In this document: positions 53,035-61,967 of the stretch, piece after piece
Layout: the number at the start of each line of letters is the position of its first letter
Numbering within the stretch: the stretch's first letter is position 1
Source: Ignavibacteria bacterium
GTDB lineage: Bacteria; Bacteroidota; Ignavibacteria; Ignavibacteriales; Ignavibacteriaceae
Assembly: GCA_030693705.1 (NCBI GenBank)
Contig: JAUYAB010000020.1
Location: forward strand, 20,823-84,822
Length of the DNA: 64,000 nt
Direction: 5' to 3'
Notes under the pieces: generated by a model
Seen by the model: only the letters and a program-made list of their open reading frames with translations
Database searches by the model: none
Told to the model about the DNA's origin: nothing
Made by a program: the position numbers and the translations under genes

Positions 53035-53955
53035 TTAATTTTGAGTTCCTAATAAGTAGAGAACAGCCATGCGCACTGCAACACCGTTAGTTACTTGTTG
53101 AAGAATTATTTGGTGGCTTCCGTCTGCGACTTCAGAGGAGATTTCAACGCCACGGTTTATTGGTCCGGGATGAAGTATGAGAATATCTTTTCCATTTTTA
53201 TCGAGCCGTTCATTTGTAATACCGTAACTGGTATGGTATTCCCGCAGAGTTGGAAAATTCCCTCCGGCTTTTCTTTCAAGTTGAATTCGCAAAATATTCA
53301 GCACATCATTTTCTTGAATTGCTTCATCAATGTTATAAAAAACTTTTACGCCAAGTTCTTTTATGTTGCGCGGAATCATGGTAGCCGGACCGCAAACGGA
53401 AACTTCAGCGCCAATTGTTTTCAGTCCAAAAATATTTGAGAGAGCAACGCGGCTGTGTGCAATATCTCCAACGATACAAACTTTAACTACTTCAAGTCTC
53501 CCAAGTTTTTCGCGGATCGAATACATATCGAGCAAAGCTTGAGTCGGATGTTCATGAATTCCATCTCCGGCGTTTATTATGTGCGCATCGCAAAGTTGTG
53601 TAAGATAGAGAGGTGTTCCGGCTGCTGCGTGGCGGACGACAACCATATCGATTTTCATAGCCTCGATATTTCTAATCGTATCTTTAAAAGTTTCTCCTTT
53701 GGAAACGCTGCTCGTCGAAACCGAAAAGTTTACGGCATCTGCGGAAAGTCTTTTTTCAGCAAGTTCGAATGAGATTCTTGTTCGGGTGGAGTTTTCATAA
53801 AATAAATTAACAACGGTTTTTCCTTGTAAAGTGGGAACTCGCTTTATTGGTCTCTCCAAAACTTCTTTGAACGTGGTAGCGGTATCTAAAATTAATTTGA
53901 TATCTTCTTTTGGTGTGGTTTCTAATCCTAATAAATGTCTGCTTGAAAGAGGCAT
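53035..53955 (-). CDS. pyrB: Aspartate carbamoyltransferase catalytic subunit
   Basis: A 306-residue enzyme that makes carbamoyl-aspartate from carbamoyl phosphate and aspartate. The carbamoyl-phosphate loop reads FYENSTRTRISFE (~52-64), with GIHEHPTQALLDMYSI and HPGPINRGVEI as further active-site stretches. The length matches class C/B catalytic chains; no pyrI regulatory chain gene is adjacent. AAAGGATAAATT before the ATG is a strong ribosome site. It lies 14 bases after pyrR. Confidence 0.96.
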   Translation of the reverse strand: MPLSSRHLLGLETTPKEDIKLILDTATTFKEVLERPIKRVPTLQGKTVVNLFYENSTRTRISFELAEKRLSADAVNFSVSTSSVSKGETFKDTIRNIEAMKIDMVVVRHAAAGTPLYLTQLCDAHIINAGDGIHEHPTQALLDMYSIREKLGRLEVVKVCIVGDIAHSRVALSNIFGLKTIGAEVSVCGPATMIPRNIKELGVKVFYNIDEAIQENDVLNILRIQLERKAGGNFPTLREYHTSYGITNERLDKNGKDILILHPGPINRGVEISSEVADGSHQIILQQVTNGVAVRMAVLYLLGTQN

Positions 53956-53969
53956 TTTAATTTATCCTT

Positions 53970-54509
53970 TTATTTTTCTTCTACTAAATAAACGGCGTCT
54001 TCACCGTCAATTTCTTTTAATTTAACTTTTACTTCTTCGTTAATTGAAGTTGGAATATTTTTCCCAACGTAATCGGCGCTGATAGGCAGTTCACGGTGTC
54101 CGCGATCAACAAGTACACAAAGCTGTATTGAAGCCGGTCTACCAAGATCCATTATTGCACTCATCGCCGATCGAACGGTTCTACCGGTGTAGAGAACGTC
54201 ATCAATCAGTACTATATTTTTTTCGTTGATATCGAAAGTAATATCGGAGACGGAAACTTGCGGTTGTTTTAACCGCCTCCGGAAGTCGTCCCGGTACAAG
54301 GTAACATCGAGAATCGCTAAAGGAATTTCAACCTTTTCAATTTCTTTTATTTTTGCATGAATTCTTTGTGCAAGAAATTCGCCGCGAGTGCGCATTCCCA
54401 TGAGCGTTAAATTAACCGAACCTTTGTTCCGCTCAATTATTTCGTGGGTAAAACGGGTGATGATCCGGTTAAGACCGATCTCATCAATTATTTTTGCTTT
54501 TATGTCCAT
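53970..54509 (-). CDS. pyrR: PyrR bifunctional pyrimidine regulator / uracil phosphoribosyltransferase
   Basis: A 179-residue protein of the PRTase fold with the PRPP motif VLIDDVLYTGRTVRSA (~95-110). PyrR binds UMP/UTP and a hairpin in pyr leader RNA to cause attenuation, and has weak uracil phosphoribosyltransferase activity. ATG 54509 is preferred; the frame could open at TTG 54515 but AAGGGGA sits better for the ATG. It heads the pyrR-pyrB-pyrC operon. A hairpin plus T-run lies right before the start. Confidence 0.94.
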   Translation of the reverse strand: MDIKAKIIDEIGLNRIITRFTHEIIERNKGSVNLTLMGMRTRGEFLAQRIHAKIKEIEKVEIPLAILDVTLYRDDFRRRLKQPQVSVSDITFDINEKNIVLIDDVLYTGRTVRSAMSAIMDLGRPASIQLCVLVDRGHRELPISADYVGKNIPTSINEEVKVKLKEIDGEDAVYLVEEK

Positions 54510-54511
54510 AT

Positions 54512-54550
54512 ACAAAAAATCCCCTTTGGCTAAAAGCCGCAGAGGTCCTT
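54512..54550 (-). promoter_or_regulatory. pyr leader hairpin / putative attenuator
   Basis: On the reverse strand the leader reads GGACCTCTGCGGC...GCC and AAAGGGG followed by ATTTTTTG, directly before the pyrR ATG. GGCT and AGCC (54527-54539) form the upper stem and CCTCT / AGGGG the lower part, with two mismatches. The hairpin plus T-run looks like an intrinsic terminator, and its 3' arm holds the likely pyrR ribosome site, so it could work by attenuation, by masking translation, or both. Confidence 0.55.
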
Positions 54551-54722
54551 TTTAATTAATCTGTAAATACTTTTTTTCATTTTTTCCTTCTCTATCTCTC
54601 TGAATAGAATTAAAGGTTAATAATTTTTGTGTAAAGCTAAAGTTTTTTTTTCGAATAACAAAATATTTTGTTTGTAGAATTGGTTGTAAATGATATTTTT
54701 GAGTAAACTTTATTAGGAATTA

Positions 54723-56309
54723 ATGAAAAAGAATCTTGTTACTGCTCAAATTAATTCTTCACCATGGATTAAACCCCTTTTTCTGATCATAGGATTCAGT
54801 TTTACAATTTATTTTGTTAACCGCTGGATCGATACACTTCTTATCAGTGCAAACCTGCAATCCATATTTTATCTTTTTTTCAACAGGGATATTGGTACGC
54901 TAACCAATACCCTTGGGGGATTAGGAGAACTCGTTACTTCCATTCTTGGCATTGAAATAACGGTAGTTGCCATTATCGTTCAATTGGCGGCAAATAAATA
55001 TTCCTCAAAAATTATGGATTTGTTTATTACGGATAAGACGAATATCTCTGTAATAGGACTCTTTATCATCACCGGCGTAAATACAATTTTGGTAACAAAT
55101 ACTATCCGGGATGATTTTGCAACACTTTATAGCGTTGGATTTAATTTGTTATTGATCATCTTCAGTCTTGTAATAGTTCTCCCTCATTTTAATTATGTTT
55201 TTAATTTTTTAAGACCAAACAACTTCCTTTCTTATGTTCAAAAGAAATCTTTGAAAATTATTGATAACGTAATTTCCGGGAAAGAAACTGATTTAGTCAA
55301 AGCAAAAGACGAACTTACTCAAAACATTAATTTTGTTGGAGATATAGCTCTCAATTCTGTTTACCAGGGTGATAGAGCAGTAACACTTCTTTGTATCAAT
55401 ACGCTTCGTGAAATTATCGAAGCATACTTGAACAGAAAACCTGAACTTCCGCAAGAATGGTTTAAACTTTCCGGGAACGAATATTTTGACCCCGATTTTT
55501 CAAGTTACTCTCAATATGTAATGAACCAAATTGAAGAACAAAAAGTTTTAATTGAACGAAAAATATTCGGACTTCTGGAACTTGTTTTTAATAATTCTCG
55601 TTTAACGTTAAGAGATGTCGCTTCCGGCGTTCTTCTAAATTCGGAACTGATTGCCATCAAGGCAATACAGATAAAAGATAAAGGGGCTCTTACTTGCGCC
55701 TTTCAATATTTTAACTCATATCTGCGAATAGCGATAAGAGAAAAAGATCCAAGGTCAGCCTTTAATACTTTAGAACACTATCGCATAGTTGGAGAAGAAC
55801 TGCTCGTAGCAAATCCAATAGATGTGGAAAAAGTTGCGTTTTATTTTCGTTATTACGGGCAGGAAGCAAATAAGAATCAAGTTCTCTTCATCTTAGAAAC
55901 CGCAGCACACGATTTATGTAGACTGAATGAAGTTGCCTTTGATCTAAAAGTCCCAAATCTACATACGCTGTTGATGCAATTCCTTCAACTCGATGAACCG
56001 ATTGAGGAATCAAAGGGAAAGGGAATTGATTCAAAAGAAATCTCTCTTATCGGTGTAAGAATTGCTCAAGTAAAGTTAGCCGGATATTATCTTTTGAAAG
56101 GGGATAAAGAGTTAGCACGAATTATCTATCAGGATATGACCGTTGAACCAAGCAGTAGAATTGAAAAAATAAAAGATATTATCTTTAACACGAAGAACGA
56201 AGAATTTTGGGAAATTACTCCGCGTGGAATAAACTTTTACTATGTCGCGCCGGAAAGACGTGAGGCTTTACGGGAATTTTTCTCCTGGTTTGAAGAAAAT
56301 AAAAAATGA
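54723..56309 (+). CDS. DUF2254-like predicted membrane protein
   Basis: A 528-residue inner-membrane protein. Hydrophobic segments lie near 15-33, 58-90 (TSILGIEITVVAIIVQLAANKYSSKI), 108-125 and 137-158, followed by a ~370-residue cytoplasmic helical domain. The motif with VQLA(A/S)xxYSxx(I/V) after the second helix is typical of DUF2254 proteins, a family without known function. The C-terminus is helical and tetratricopeptide-like in composition. It is divergent from the pyr operon and followed by a 195-base gap with AT-rich inverted repeats but no gene. Confidence 0.75.
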   Translation: MKKNLVTAQINSSPWIKPLFLIIGFSFTIYFVNRWIDTLLISANLQSIFYLFFNRDIGTLTNTLGGLGELVTSILGIEITVVAIIVQLAANKYSSKIMDLFITDKTNISVIGLFIITGVNTILVTNTIRDDFATLYSVGFNLLLIIFSLVIVLPHFNYVFNFLRPNNFLSYVQKKSLKIIDNVISGKETDLVKAKDELTQNINFVGDIALNSVYQGDRAVTLLCINTLREIIEAYLNRKPELPQEWFKLSGNEYFDPDFSSYSQYVMNQIEEQKVLIERKIFGLLELVFNNSRLTLRDVASGVLLNSELIAIKAIQIKDKGALTCAFQYFNSYLRIAIREKDPRSAFNTLEHYRIVGEELLVANPIDVEKVAFYFRYYGQEANKNQVLFILETAAHDLCRLNEVAFDLKVPNLHTLLMQFLQLDEPIEESKGKGIDSKEISLIGVRIAQVKLAGYYLLKGDKELARIIYQDMTVEPSSRIEKIKDIIFNTKNEEFWEITPRGINFYYVAPERREALREFFSWFEENKK

Positions 56310-56504
56310 AAATATTTAAAATAGTTATTGAAATATTAAAATATTTTTCATAAACTTGTTCCCAAGTATTCAAGTAAATTATTCTAAAAGATTTTTTAAC
56401 CTTTTTTTGTTTGTTCTTAAGGAGTTTAAAATTAATAGTGCTCTCAATTTTATAGGTACTTTTCATTAAATTAATCGTTATCAATTAACATAAGGAGCTA
56501 AAAC

Positions 56505-57179
56505 GTGAGTACACAAGTCAAAACAGCTAACACACCCAAGACAGGTTTTGGGAAGTGGATGGTTCATACGGTAATCCCAAATTATGCAAACAATGTACAA
56601 GGCATTGTATATATGGGAGCCGCAGTTCTTATTATCGTTGTTGGTTTAAGGGGGCTGGGATCTGTTGCAGGGAAAATTGCGGTCGTTCCAAAATTTCTTC
56701 TAGGAACAGACGGTAAAATTGACCCTAACTGGGTTATGATTGCTCTTTTTCTAGAATTTTTCTTACTCCTCATTTTATCATTAGTAACATTTTTTACTCC
56801 CGAAGAAGTTCATGGTTCAGTAGCTGAACATAATCCTAAGGCTGCAGAAAGATTTGGACTGGATGTTACAATGATTAAACAGGAACTTTCTCAATTAAAG
56901 GGAATTGCCTACGAAGATCTAAAAGTTATTGATGACTATGTTGAAAAAATGACGCAGATATCAAAACGGTTAGCTCATATGAACAAAGAATATCTCACTG
57001 TAGTAAGCGAAGTGAAAGCGACTTATAAGGCTGACACGTTTAGAGCTACGGCGATGGAAGAGCTTAAGGGAATTGATGTTTACGTTGAAAAAATTGCCGG
57101 ATTAACTCAGAAAATTACCGGGATTAGAAATGAATACATGAAGACAATGAACGAATTGAAACAAAGTTTTAAAGTTTAA
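56505..57179 (+). CDS. GldL-like two-TM motor protein
   Basis: A 224-residue inner-membrane protein with two closely spaced helices: TM1 ~32-50 (VQGIVYMGAAVLIIVVGL) and TM2 ~77-97 (VMIALFLEFFLLLILSLV), with Glu84 inside TM2. GldL/PorL of type IX secretion has the same plan, with GAAVVIIG-like TM1 and an essential Glu in TM2 that senses the proton gradient. The cytoplasmic C-terminus (~120-224) is coiled-coil-like and holds an internal repeat (LKGI...DVYVEKI near 131-147 and 189-200). It is followed after 18 bases by a one-TM protein, as gldL is by gldM. The assignment is by pattern and context, not overall identity. Confidence 0.68.
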   Translation: MSTQVKTANTPKTGFGKWMVHTVIPNYANNVQGIVYMGAAVLIIVVGLRGLGSVAGKIAVVPKFLLGTDGKIDPNWVMIALFLEFFLLLILSLVTFFTPEEVHGSVAEHNPKAAERFGLDVTMIKQELSQLKGIAYEDLKVIDDYVEKMTQISKRLAHMNKEYLTVVSEVKATYKADTFRATAMEELKGIDVYVEKIAGLTQKITGIRNEYMKTMNELKQSFKV

Positions 57180-57197
57180 CCAAGCAGAGGAACAAAA

Positions 57198-57803
57198 ATG
57201 AAAAAGAGTTTAGTTTATTTTATCCTCTATATTGTTTTGCTTACGGAGTTACTCGTAGTTATTACAGAGCGAGATGAATTTGAAGAGGCTCAGAACGAAG
57301 TACGGCATAAAATGTTGAGTAGTATGGCTGCTTCATATAAAAGTCCCTTGTTACTTGCAATTCCTCAGTCAAAAACAGATTTTAATCTTGGCGATCCGGA
57401 AAACAAAGAAGTTGTCGTTGTGATGACGCCAATCGGACTTGTTTCGGATGAAGAAAAAAAATCAGTAGAGTTTCATGTTGATGTTGCACCGGGTTCAGTT
57501 AAACCAGCCGGCTGGCCTGACGGAGGTTTAACTGTTAGTTCTAGTAATCAGAGTTTCCAAATCGTAAGATCTGATGATGGAAATGGTAAATTAGTCGGTA
57601 AAATTGAAACCGCTGGAGATTTTCAATTTAAAGCTTATTGTAAGGTTGAAAGACAACTTCCAAGCTATTTACCGGAATTTTTACTGGAAGCTTTAAAACA
57701 AATGGTTGGAGAACAAAAAACCGCTAAAAGTCCTGTTGAATCTTTTTCAATCAGCGCTAAACGCCAGGGTGGAAAAGTTTCCAAAGGTATAGAAGTTTAC
57801 TAG
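57198..57803 (+). CDS. GldM-N-terminus-like single-TM protein
   Basis: A 201-residue protein with one N-terminal transmembrane helix (~5-24, LVYFILYIVLLTELLVVI) with Lys2-Lys3 before it and Glu17 within it, then a periplasmic domain of about 175 residues, beta-rich in the middle (VVVVMTPIGLVSDEEKKSVEFHV). GldM/PorM has a single TM followed by a helical and several beta domains (~520 residues). This protein is shorter, and together with the exported 57931 product it totals ~555 residues, as if GldM were split in two. Strong hairpin 13 bases after the stop codon. RBS GAGGAAC. Confidence 0.6.
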   Translation: MKKSLVYFILYIVLLTELLVVITERDEFEEAQNEVRHKMLSSMAASYKSPLLLAIPQSKTDFNLGDPENKEVVVVMTPIGLVSDEEKKSVEFHVDVAPGSVKPAGWPDGGLTVSSSNQSFQIVRSDDGNGKLVGKIETAGDFQFKAYCKVERQLPSYLPEFLLEALKQMVGEQKTAKSPVESFSISAKRQGGKVSKGIEVY

Positions 57804-57815
57804 TGCATAGTTTTT

Positions 57816-57852
57816 ATTTACCATAATCCCTTCATTTGGGATTATGGTAAAT
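57816..57852 (+). terminator. Hairpin between the GldM-like gene and the next gene
   Basis: ATTTACCATAATCCC (57816-57830) pairs exactly with GGGATTATGGTAAAT (57838-57852) across TTCATTT, followed by ATTTATTTTTATTTTT. It should stop or reduce transcription from the GldLM-like pair, making it more abundant than the downstream genes. Confidence 0.85.
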
Positions 57853-57930
57853 ATTTATTTTTATTTTTGATTTAGTTCACAGATTAATAGGTTATTAATT
57901 AATAACTTTAATTAATTGAAAGAGAGTTGT

Positions 57931-58995
57931 ATGAAACAAGTATTATTTTTTCTGTCTATCCTTTTCGTCTCTACTTTTTCGTTGGCTCAAAAAGTAGAAG
58001 TGAGGGACACTATCAACGTCGCTGCATTCCAAAATTTTGACGTTTCTCCATTCGTATTAGGTAACATTTTAAGAATCGATTATTCAATCGATCTTCTCGA
58101 TGCTAACTTGCAAAAAATACGAGAGTGTAAGAGTTTTTATCAAAAACCTAAAAGAGAAGATTTCGCTAAAGCTACTGCCGGTGGCAGAGGTACAACTTTC
58201 ATTCTTTTTATTAAAGAATCTATTGAGCTAACGGGAACCTTTTATTTAAGGGTTACTGTTAAGGCTACAGGAGAAACAGGTGGATTAAATAAAGAGTTCT
58301 ACTATCTCGTAAATGTAAATTATCCTACAATCGCCTCTGCCTTAAATATTCGACCTGATTATTTTTATGGAGAGCAAGGAACATTTAGTTTTGCAACCGT
58401 GGAGTTTGGAGACATAAATGCTTATTCTTTTAAAATTGAAGATGGTGGAAGAACAATAATTAGTGGTTCAGGTCCAATTGTAAATTTAGATACCGTTCTT
58501 AATAATACTGAATTTGTTGGAAAGCAATTGACGATCACCGGTATGTATAACGGTAAAGATTTTACTTTCAAAAATTCAAAAAATGAATTATTGAAATCAG
58601 TATGGCAAATTACGATTAATCGACCCAACTTAACTGAGTTCGCCGGATGGAAAACAGTTACTAAGGATGATAAAGGAGAAGAATTTTATATAAGTATCGA
58701 TAATCCGAAAGATAGGGAATTCCTTTTCACCTATATCGGAAATACTCCAACCGGGTTTGTTGTTGTAAAACCAAAGTTCAGAAATTATAGAGTAACCTGT
58801 GATTTTGAAGGCTTAATTAATGGGTTAACCACTTATGAAGCCGGAAGTTTTGGATATTTAGTTTTACAAATCAATGATGATGTTTATTCTGGAATTCCTG
58901 TTGGACAAAGTCAAGATGTAAAGATTACGTTGACTTTCTCAACCCAATTTGAAAATAATGTTAAAAAAGAATTTCGAGCTACAATAATAAGATAA
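57931..58995 (+). CDS. Exported beta-rich protein (possible GldM periplasmic part)
   Basis: A 354-residue protein with signal peptide MKQVLFFLSILFVSTFSLAQ. The mature part is composed of several beta domains, with a polar Gly-rich loop (KATAGGRGTTF) and strand pairs to the end. No family is recognised. It starts at ATG 57931 with GAGAG upstream; the frame opens earlier at a TTG that is unlikely. Position and size suggest it could supply the periplasmic beta domains missing from the short GldM-like protein. It is 26 bases upstream of the A1 gene and in one transcript with the rest of the locus. Confidence 0.6.
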   Translation: MKQVLFFLSILFVSTFSLAQKVEVRDTINVAAFQNFDVSPFVLGNILRIDYSIDLLDANLQKIRECKSFYQKPKREDFAKATAGGRGTTFILFIKESIELTGTFYLRVTVKATGETGGLNKEFYYLVNVNYPTIASALNIRPDYFYGEQGTFSFATVEFGDINAYSFKIEDGGRTIISGSGPIVNLDTVLNNTEFVGKQLTITGMYNGKDFTFKNSKNELLKSVWQITINRPNLTEFAGWKTVTKDDKGEEFYISIDNPKDREFLFTYIGNTPTGFVVVKPKFRNYRVTCDFEGLINGLTTYEAGSFGYLVLQINDDVYSGIPVGQSQDVKITLTFSTQFENNVKKEFRATIIR

Positions 58996-59020
58996 TATTT
59001 ACTTTTTAATTGAGACTTTT

Positions 59021-60541
59021 ATGCGACTAAAATATTTTGTTCTCTGTTTATTAAATCTCATATTTTTCAGCATGCTTGTCGATGCTCAAACATATGATGA
59101 TATTTACCGTAAAATTGATTTAAAATTGAAAAAGGACAGTTCTTATCTGAACTTACATTATATTGATTTTACGGGACCAATATCAGTCCCACCTTCCGCT
59201 GCAACTTTACCAAGGAAAGATGATGACCCATTTTCTTTTAAAGTGAACGAGAATACAACTTATCGTTTTGTTTTTCTTATGGATGCAGTTGGACTTGATT
59301 CCCTGGAACTTCTCTATATTGAACAAAGAGTAGACAAAAGTGCCGCTGAAGGAGGTTTTTTCGGTGGCGGCGGCGGTGGACCCCAAACAGACATATCGAG
59401 AGACTTCATATTTAAAGATATGTATGATCTGAAATTGAACCGCTTCGACCAGTATTCGGTTCTATATAATAAGGTTAGAGATTATATTAAAAAGAATGAA
59501 GATGCGCCGCCTGAAAAATTGTTGAGGATTAATCCGGATACTGAGATCCAAACCAGCATGGGAATTTCTTCAAGAGATAATACCGACTACTTAAATTTTA
59601 TGCGAACCAATCATCTTCATTGGTATCCAAAACCCAAAATTGTTGTAAAAGCAAAAAGAGGTGCCGCTCAAGAAGAAGTAAAGACATCTTTCCGGCTTGA
59701 TGCGAGTTTTTCTCAAATTAGCTTTTCACATGAAATTATGGACTTTGCGATGGGAGGCGCTAGCGTTGAGTATGGATTTAATGAAAAAGTATTAAATTTA
59801 TTGCCTTATCAAGCTACTCTTTTTAATGCCGGTTTTAGAACGCTGATAAGTATTTCAGATAAAAAAACTGATCTTAACAAAGCTGTTATGGTGGATGTTA
59901 AAATAATGGGAAGACTCAAAATGAATACTTCAAAAATCATTGGGTCTCTTCCTTTCGTAGCAGCAGATAAACCTCTATTAAATATGGGAACTTCCGGAGG
60001 ATTTGATATTCAATTGACAAGACCTTTTACACTTCCATTTTTAAATTTATACTTGAATGCCGGGGGACCTGCCTATTCTAGCCCAGCCGTAACGATTCCG
60101 AAGGGAAAAGATCGAGAAGCTTACTTCTCATTTTCTCAAGCCGAGGCGACAATGTCATTTTACTGGAATGCAAGTGATAAAATGAACAGCCGGTTTAGAA
60201 TGGATATTGGAGCCGGATATTATGACGTTTGGAAAGGTACTTATATTGGAACAGCGAAGAGTGCTTCCAAAAAAGAGTTGATGCAGGATAATTTCTATCC
60301 GGTCGTAAATTTTTATTTTAATTTTATTTCAGACGGAAGTGAATTCTATGGCTGCAAAATAAGATTTTTCGACAGCCAGGCTTCGTTAACATCATGGCTT
60401 AAATTAGCTGAAATAAGCGGAGGTCATATCATAAGGTTTGAGGGAACTTACATTTCAGCTCCTGTTGCTAGAAAAAATCGTCCTTGGGAGAATAAAGAGG
60501 GTGGAGCTATTTTACAATTACGTTATCGGTATGGATTTTAA
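59021..60541 (+). CDS. Envelope protein A1 (N-terminal domain plus C-terminal barrel-like region)
   Basis: A 506-residue exported protein with signal peptide ending near MLVDAQ. The first ~200 residues form a soluble domain with a Gly-rich loop (FFGGGGGGPQ ~114-123). From ~225 on, the sequence alternates in the manner of an outer-membrane barrel and ends ILQLRYRYGF, a typical C-terminal barrel signal. It is a paralog of A2 (61968): shared marks are the Q-x-Y/L...Y-x-K-I opening, S-MGISSRDNTDYLNF / SKGISSKNNQDFLNF, MGRLKMNTSKIIGSLPFV and the RYRYGF end. Unknown family. Likely outer-membrane partner of the motor genes upstream. Confidence 0.75.
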   Translation: MRLKYFVLCLLNLIFFSMLVDAQTYDDIYRKIDLKLKKDSSYLNLHYIDFTGPISVPPSAATLPRKDDDPFSFKVNENTTYRFVFLMDAVGLDSLELLYIEQRVDKSAAEGGFFGGGGGGPQTDISRDFIFKDMYDLKLNRFDQYSVLYNKVRDYIKKNEDAPPEKLLRINPDTEIQTSMGISSRDNTDYLNFMRTNHLHWYPKPKIVVKAKRGAAQEEVKTSFRLDASFSQISFSHEIMDFAMGGASVEYGFNEKVLNLLPYQATLFNAGFRTLISISDKKTDLNKAVMVDVKIMGRLKMNTSKIIGSLPFVAADKPLLNMGTSGGFDIQLTRPFTLPFLNLYLNAGGPAYSSPAVTIPKGKDREAYFSFSQAEATMSFYWNASDKMNSRFRMDIGAGYYDVWKGTYIGTAKSASKKELMQDNFYPVVNFYFNFISDGSEFYGCKIRFFDSQASLTSWLKLAEISGGHIIRFEGTYISAPVARKNRPWENKEGGAILQLRYRYGF

Positions 60542-60562
60542 TTTAAAGCGAGATTATTAATT

Positions 60563-61954
60563 ATGAAAAAATTTAGTTTACTTCTTTTAAGTTTAGTTTT
60601 TTTTCAGAACGGATTTTCTCAAGAAGCCGATTCTGTTACCACTGCTAATCTAAAGAAGATCTATAATTCTTTAGAGTACAACACAATGGCTTTCAATGAC
60701 TTGAAAGAGCAGTGGATTATTAACGATCCTGTATTCATCAGAGAAATCTATAATCGTTTTGTCGTTAGAAATGCTTTCCGTGTTAATGACAAAAAGGTTA
60801 CTCGTGAATTTGTCCAGCAGAAGACGGATGATATTTATAACGGACATATCCTCATCGAAGTACGTAAAAGATATTATGACGACGAGATAGAGTTTTTTGC
60901 CTTTATCCCGGAAGATCAAATAAATCAACCCGAACCCAAATATGTTTTTGATCCCGTAATAGATGGTTTCTATTTGAAAGAAATCTTAAATGATAAGATT
61001 TATGACAAGGTAAGAACCCGTGATTACTATTTTGATAACCTTACCAAGACCGACTATGATGTGAAGACAGGATATTATTTCGATTTAAATTTAAATTTGT
61101 TAGATCCGGACATCATGTACTGGAATACTACCAGCAACGCAAGAAATAAATATCTCCTTTCGTTATTTGGGAAATGGGGTGATGATCGTATAATGCAGCC
61201 GGGCTGGTATGCAAATGAATATATCTTCGGTTCTAAAGTAACGTACTTCAGTAATATTAGTAACAATCAGAAAAATTATACTTATTCAGTTTCTTTGGGA
61301 ACAAATGCTCCGGCTAGCAAACCCTTTATTGGTACAGTACCGGCGAAACCGCTATATGTTTCCGGGAAATCTCTCTATGTGAAGATATCAGGCGATTTCA
61401 TGAAATACATTGATGAAAGTTTAACTGATTTCGATCTTAGTGTTGAGACAAAATATACTTTTGTAGATAATCTTAAAACGTTGGATTATGGAAAAAAACC
61501 TGCCAAGTTTGATTTCTATTCCAACAAAACCTATTTTGTTTTAGAAGTGATGAAAAGAAATCTTTTTAATCTTTTTGATTTTGGACAGTTTGAGGCTGGT
61601 GGTGGAATTGCATCTGCGGATATTCATCATCTCCAATATGATCCGGCAGCCGTTAAAATTACTGATTTGCAAGGATCAAAAAGTCTCTTCGATAAATTTT
61701 CGCACTTCGCATTTGTTGATTTTGGAGTAGACCGCACAGGTGGATTAATTCAACATAATCTTCACACATTAATTGGATACAACGTTCAAGGTGGATTTGG
61801 TTATTTTGGTGTAAAGATGAAAGTTATGCTGAATGACACTTTTGGAATGGATATTCGTTACTTCAATACTTATGGCGTTGATAAGAAAAAATATGATCCG
61901 TGGCGATATGATTCATTCTTAGTCTTTTCTCCGATAATACGAATTAATTATTAA
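60563..61954 (+). CDS. Envelope protein B1
   Basis: A 463-residue exported protein with signal peptide ending near NGFSQ. It is not GldN by motif. It opens with LKKIYNSLEYNTMAFNDLKEQW, then a conserved IREIYNRFVVRNAF and RKRYYDDEIE, all repeated in the truncated protein at 63500. The middle and C-terminal parts are beta-rich with many Tyr and Asp, ending LVFSPIIRINY, compatible with an outer-membrane barrel. It follows A1 by 21 bases. Function unknown; probably works with A1. Confidence 0.75.
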   Translation: MKKFSLLLLSLVFFQNGFSQEADSVTTANLKKIYNSLEYNTMAFNDLKEQWIINDPVFIREIYNRFVVRNAFRVNDKKVTREFVQQKTDDIYNGHILIEVRKRYYDDEIEFFAFIPEDQINQPEPKYVFDPVIDGFYLKEILNDKIYDKVRTRDYYFDNLTKTDYDVKTGYYFDLNLNLLDPDIMYWNTTSNARNKYLLSLFGKWGDDRIMQPGWYANEYIFGSKVTYFSNISNNQKNYTYSVSLGTNAPASKPFIGTVPAKPLYVSGKSLYVKISGDFMKYIDESLTDFDLSVETKYTFVDNLKTLDYGKKPAKFDFYSNKTYFVLEVMKRNLFNLFDFGQFEAGGGIASADIHHLQYDPAAVKITDLQGSKSLFDKFSHFAFVDFGVDRTGGLIQHNLHTLIGYNVQGGFGYFGVKMKVMLNDTFGMDIRYFNTYGVDKKKYDPWRYDSFLVFSPIIRINY

Positions 61955-61967
61955 TAAGCGAATATTT

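Noticed and set aside
60563..61954. B1 considered as GldN/PorN because of its place after GldLM-like genes
   Set aside because: None of the GldN motifs I know is visible; only gene order suggested it.
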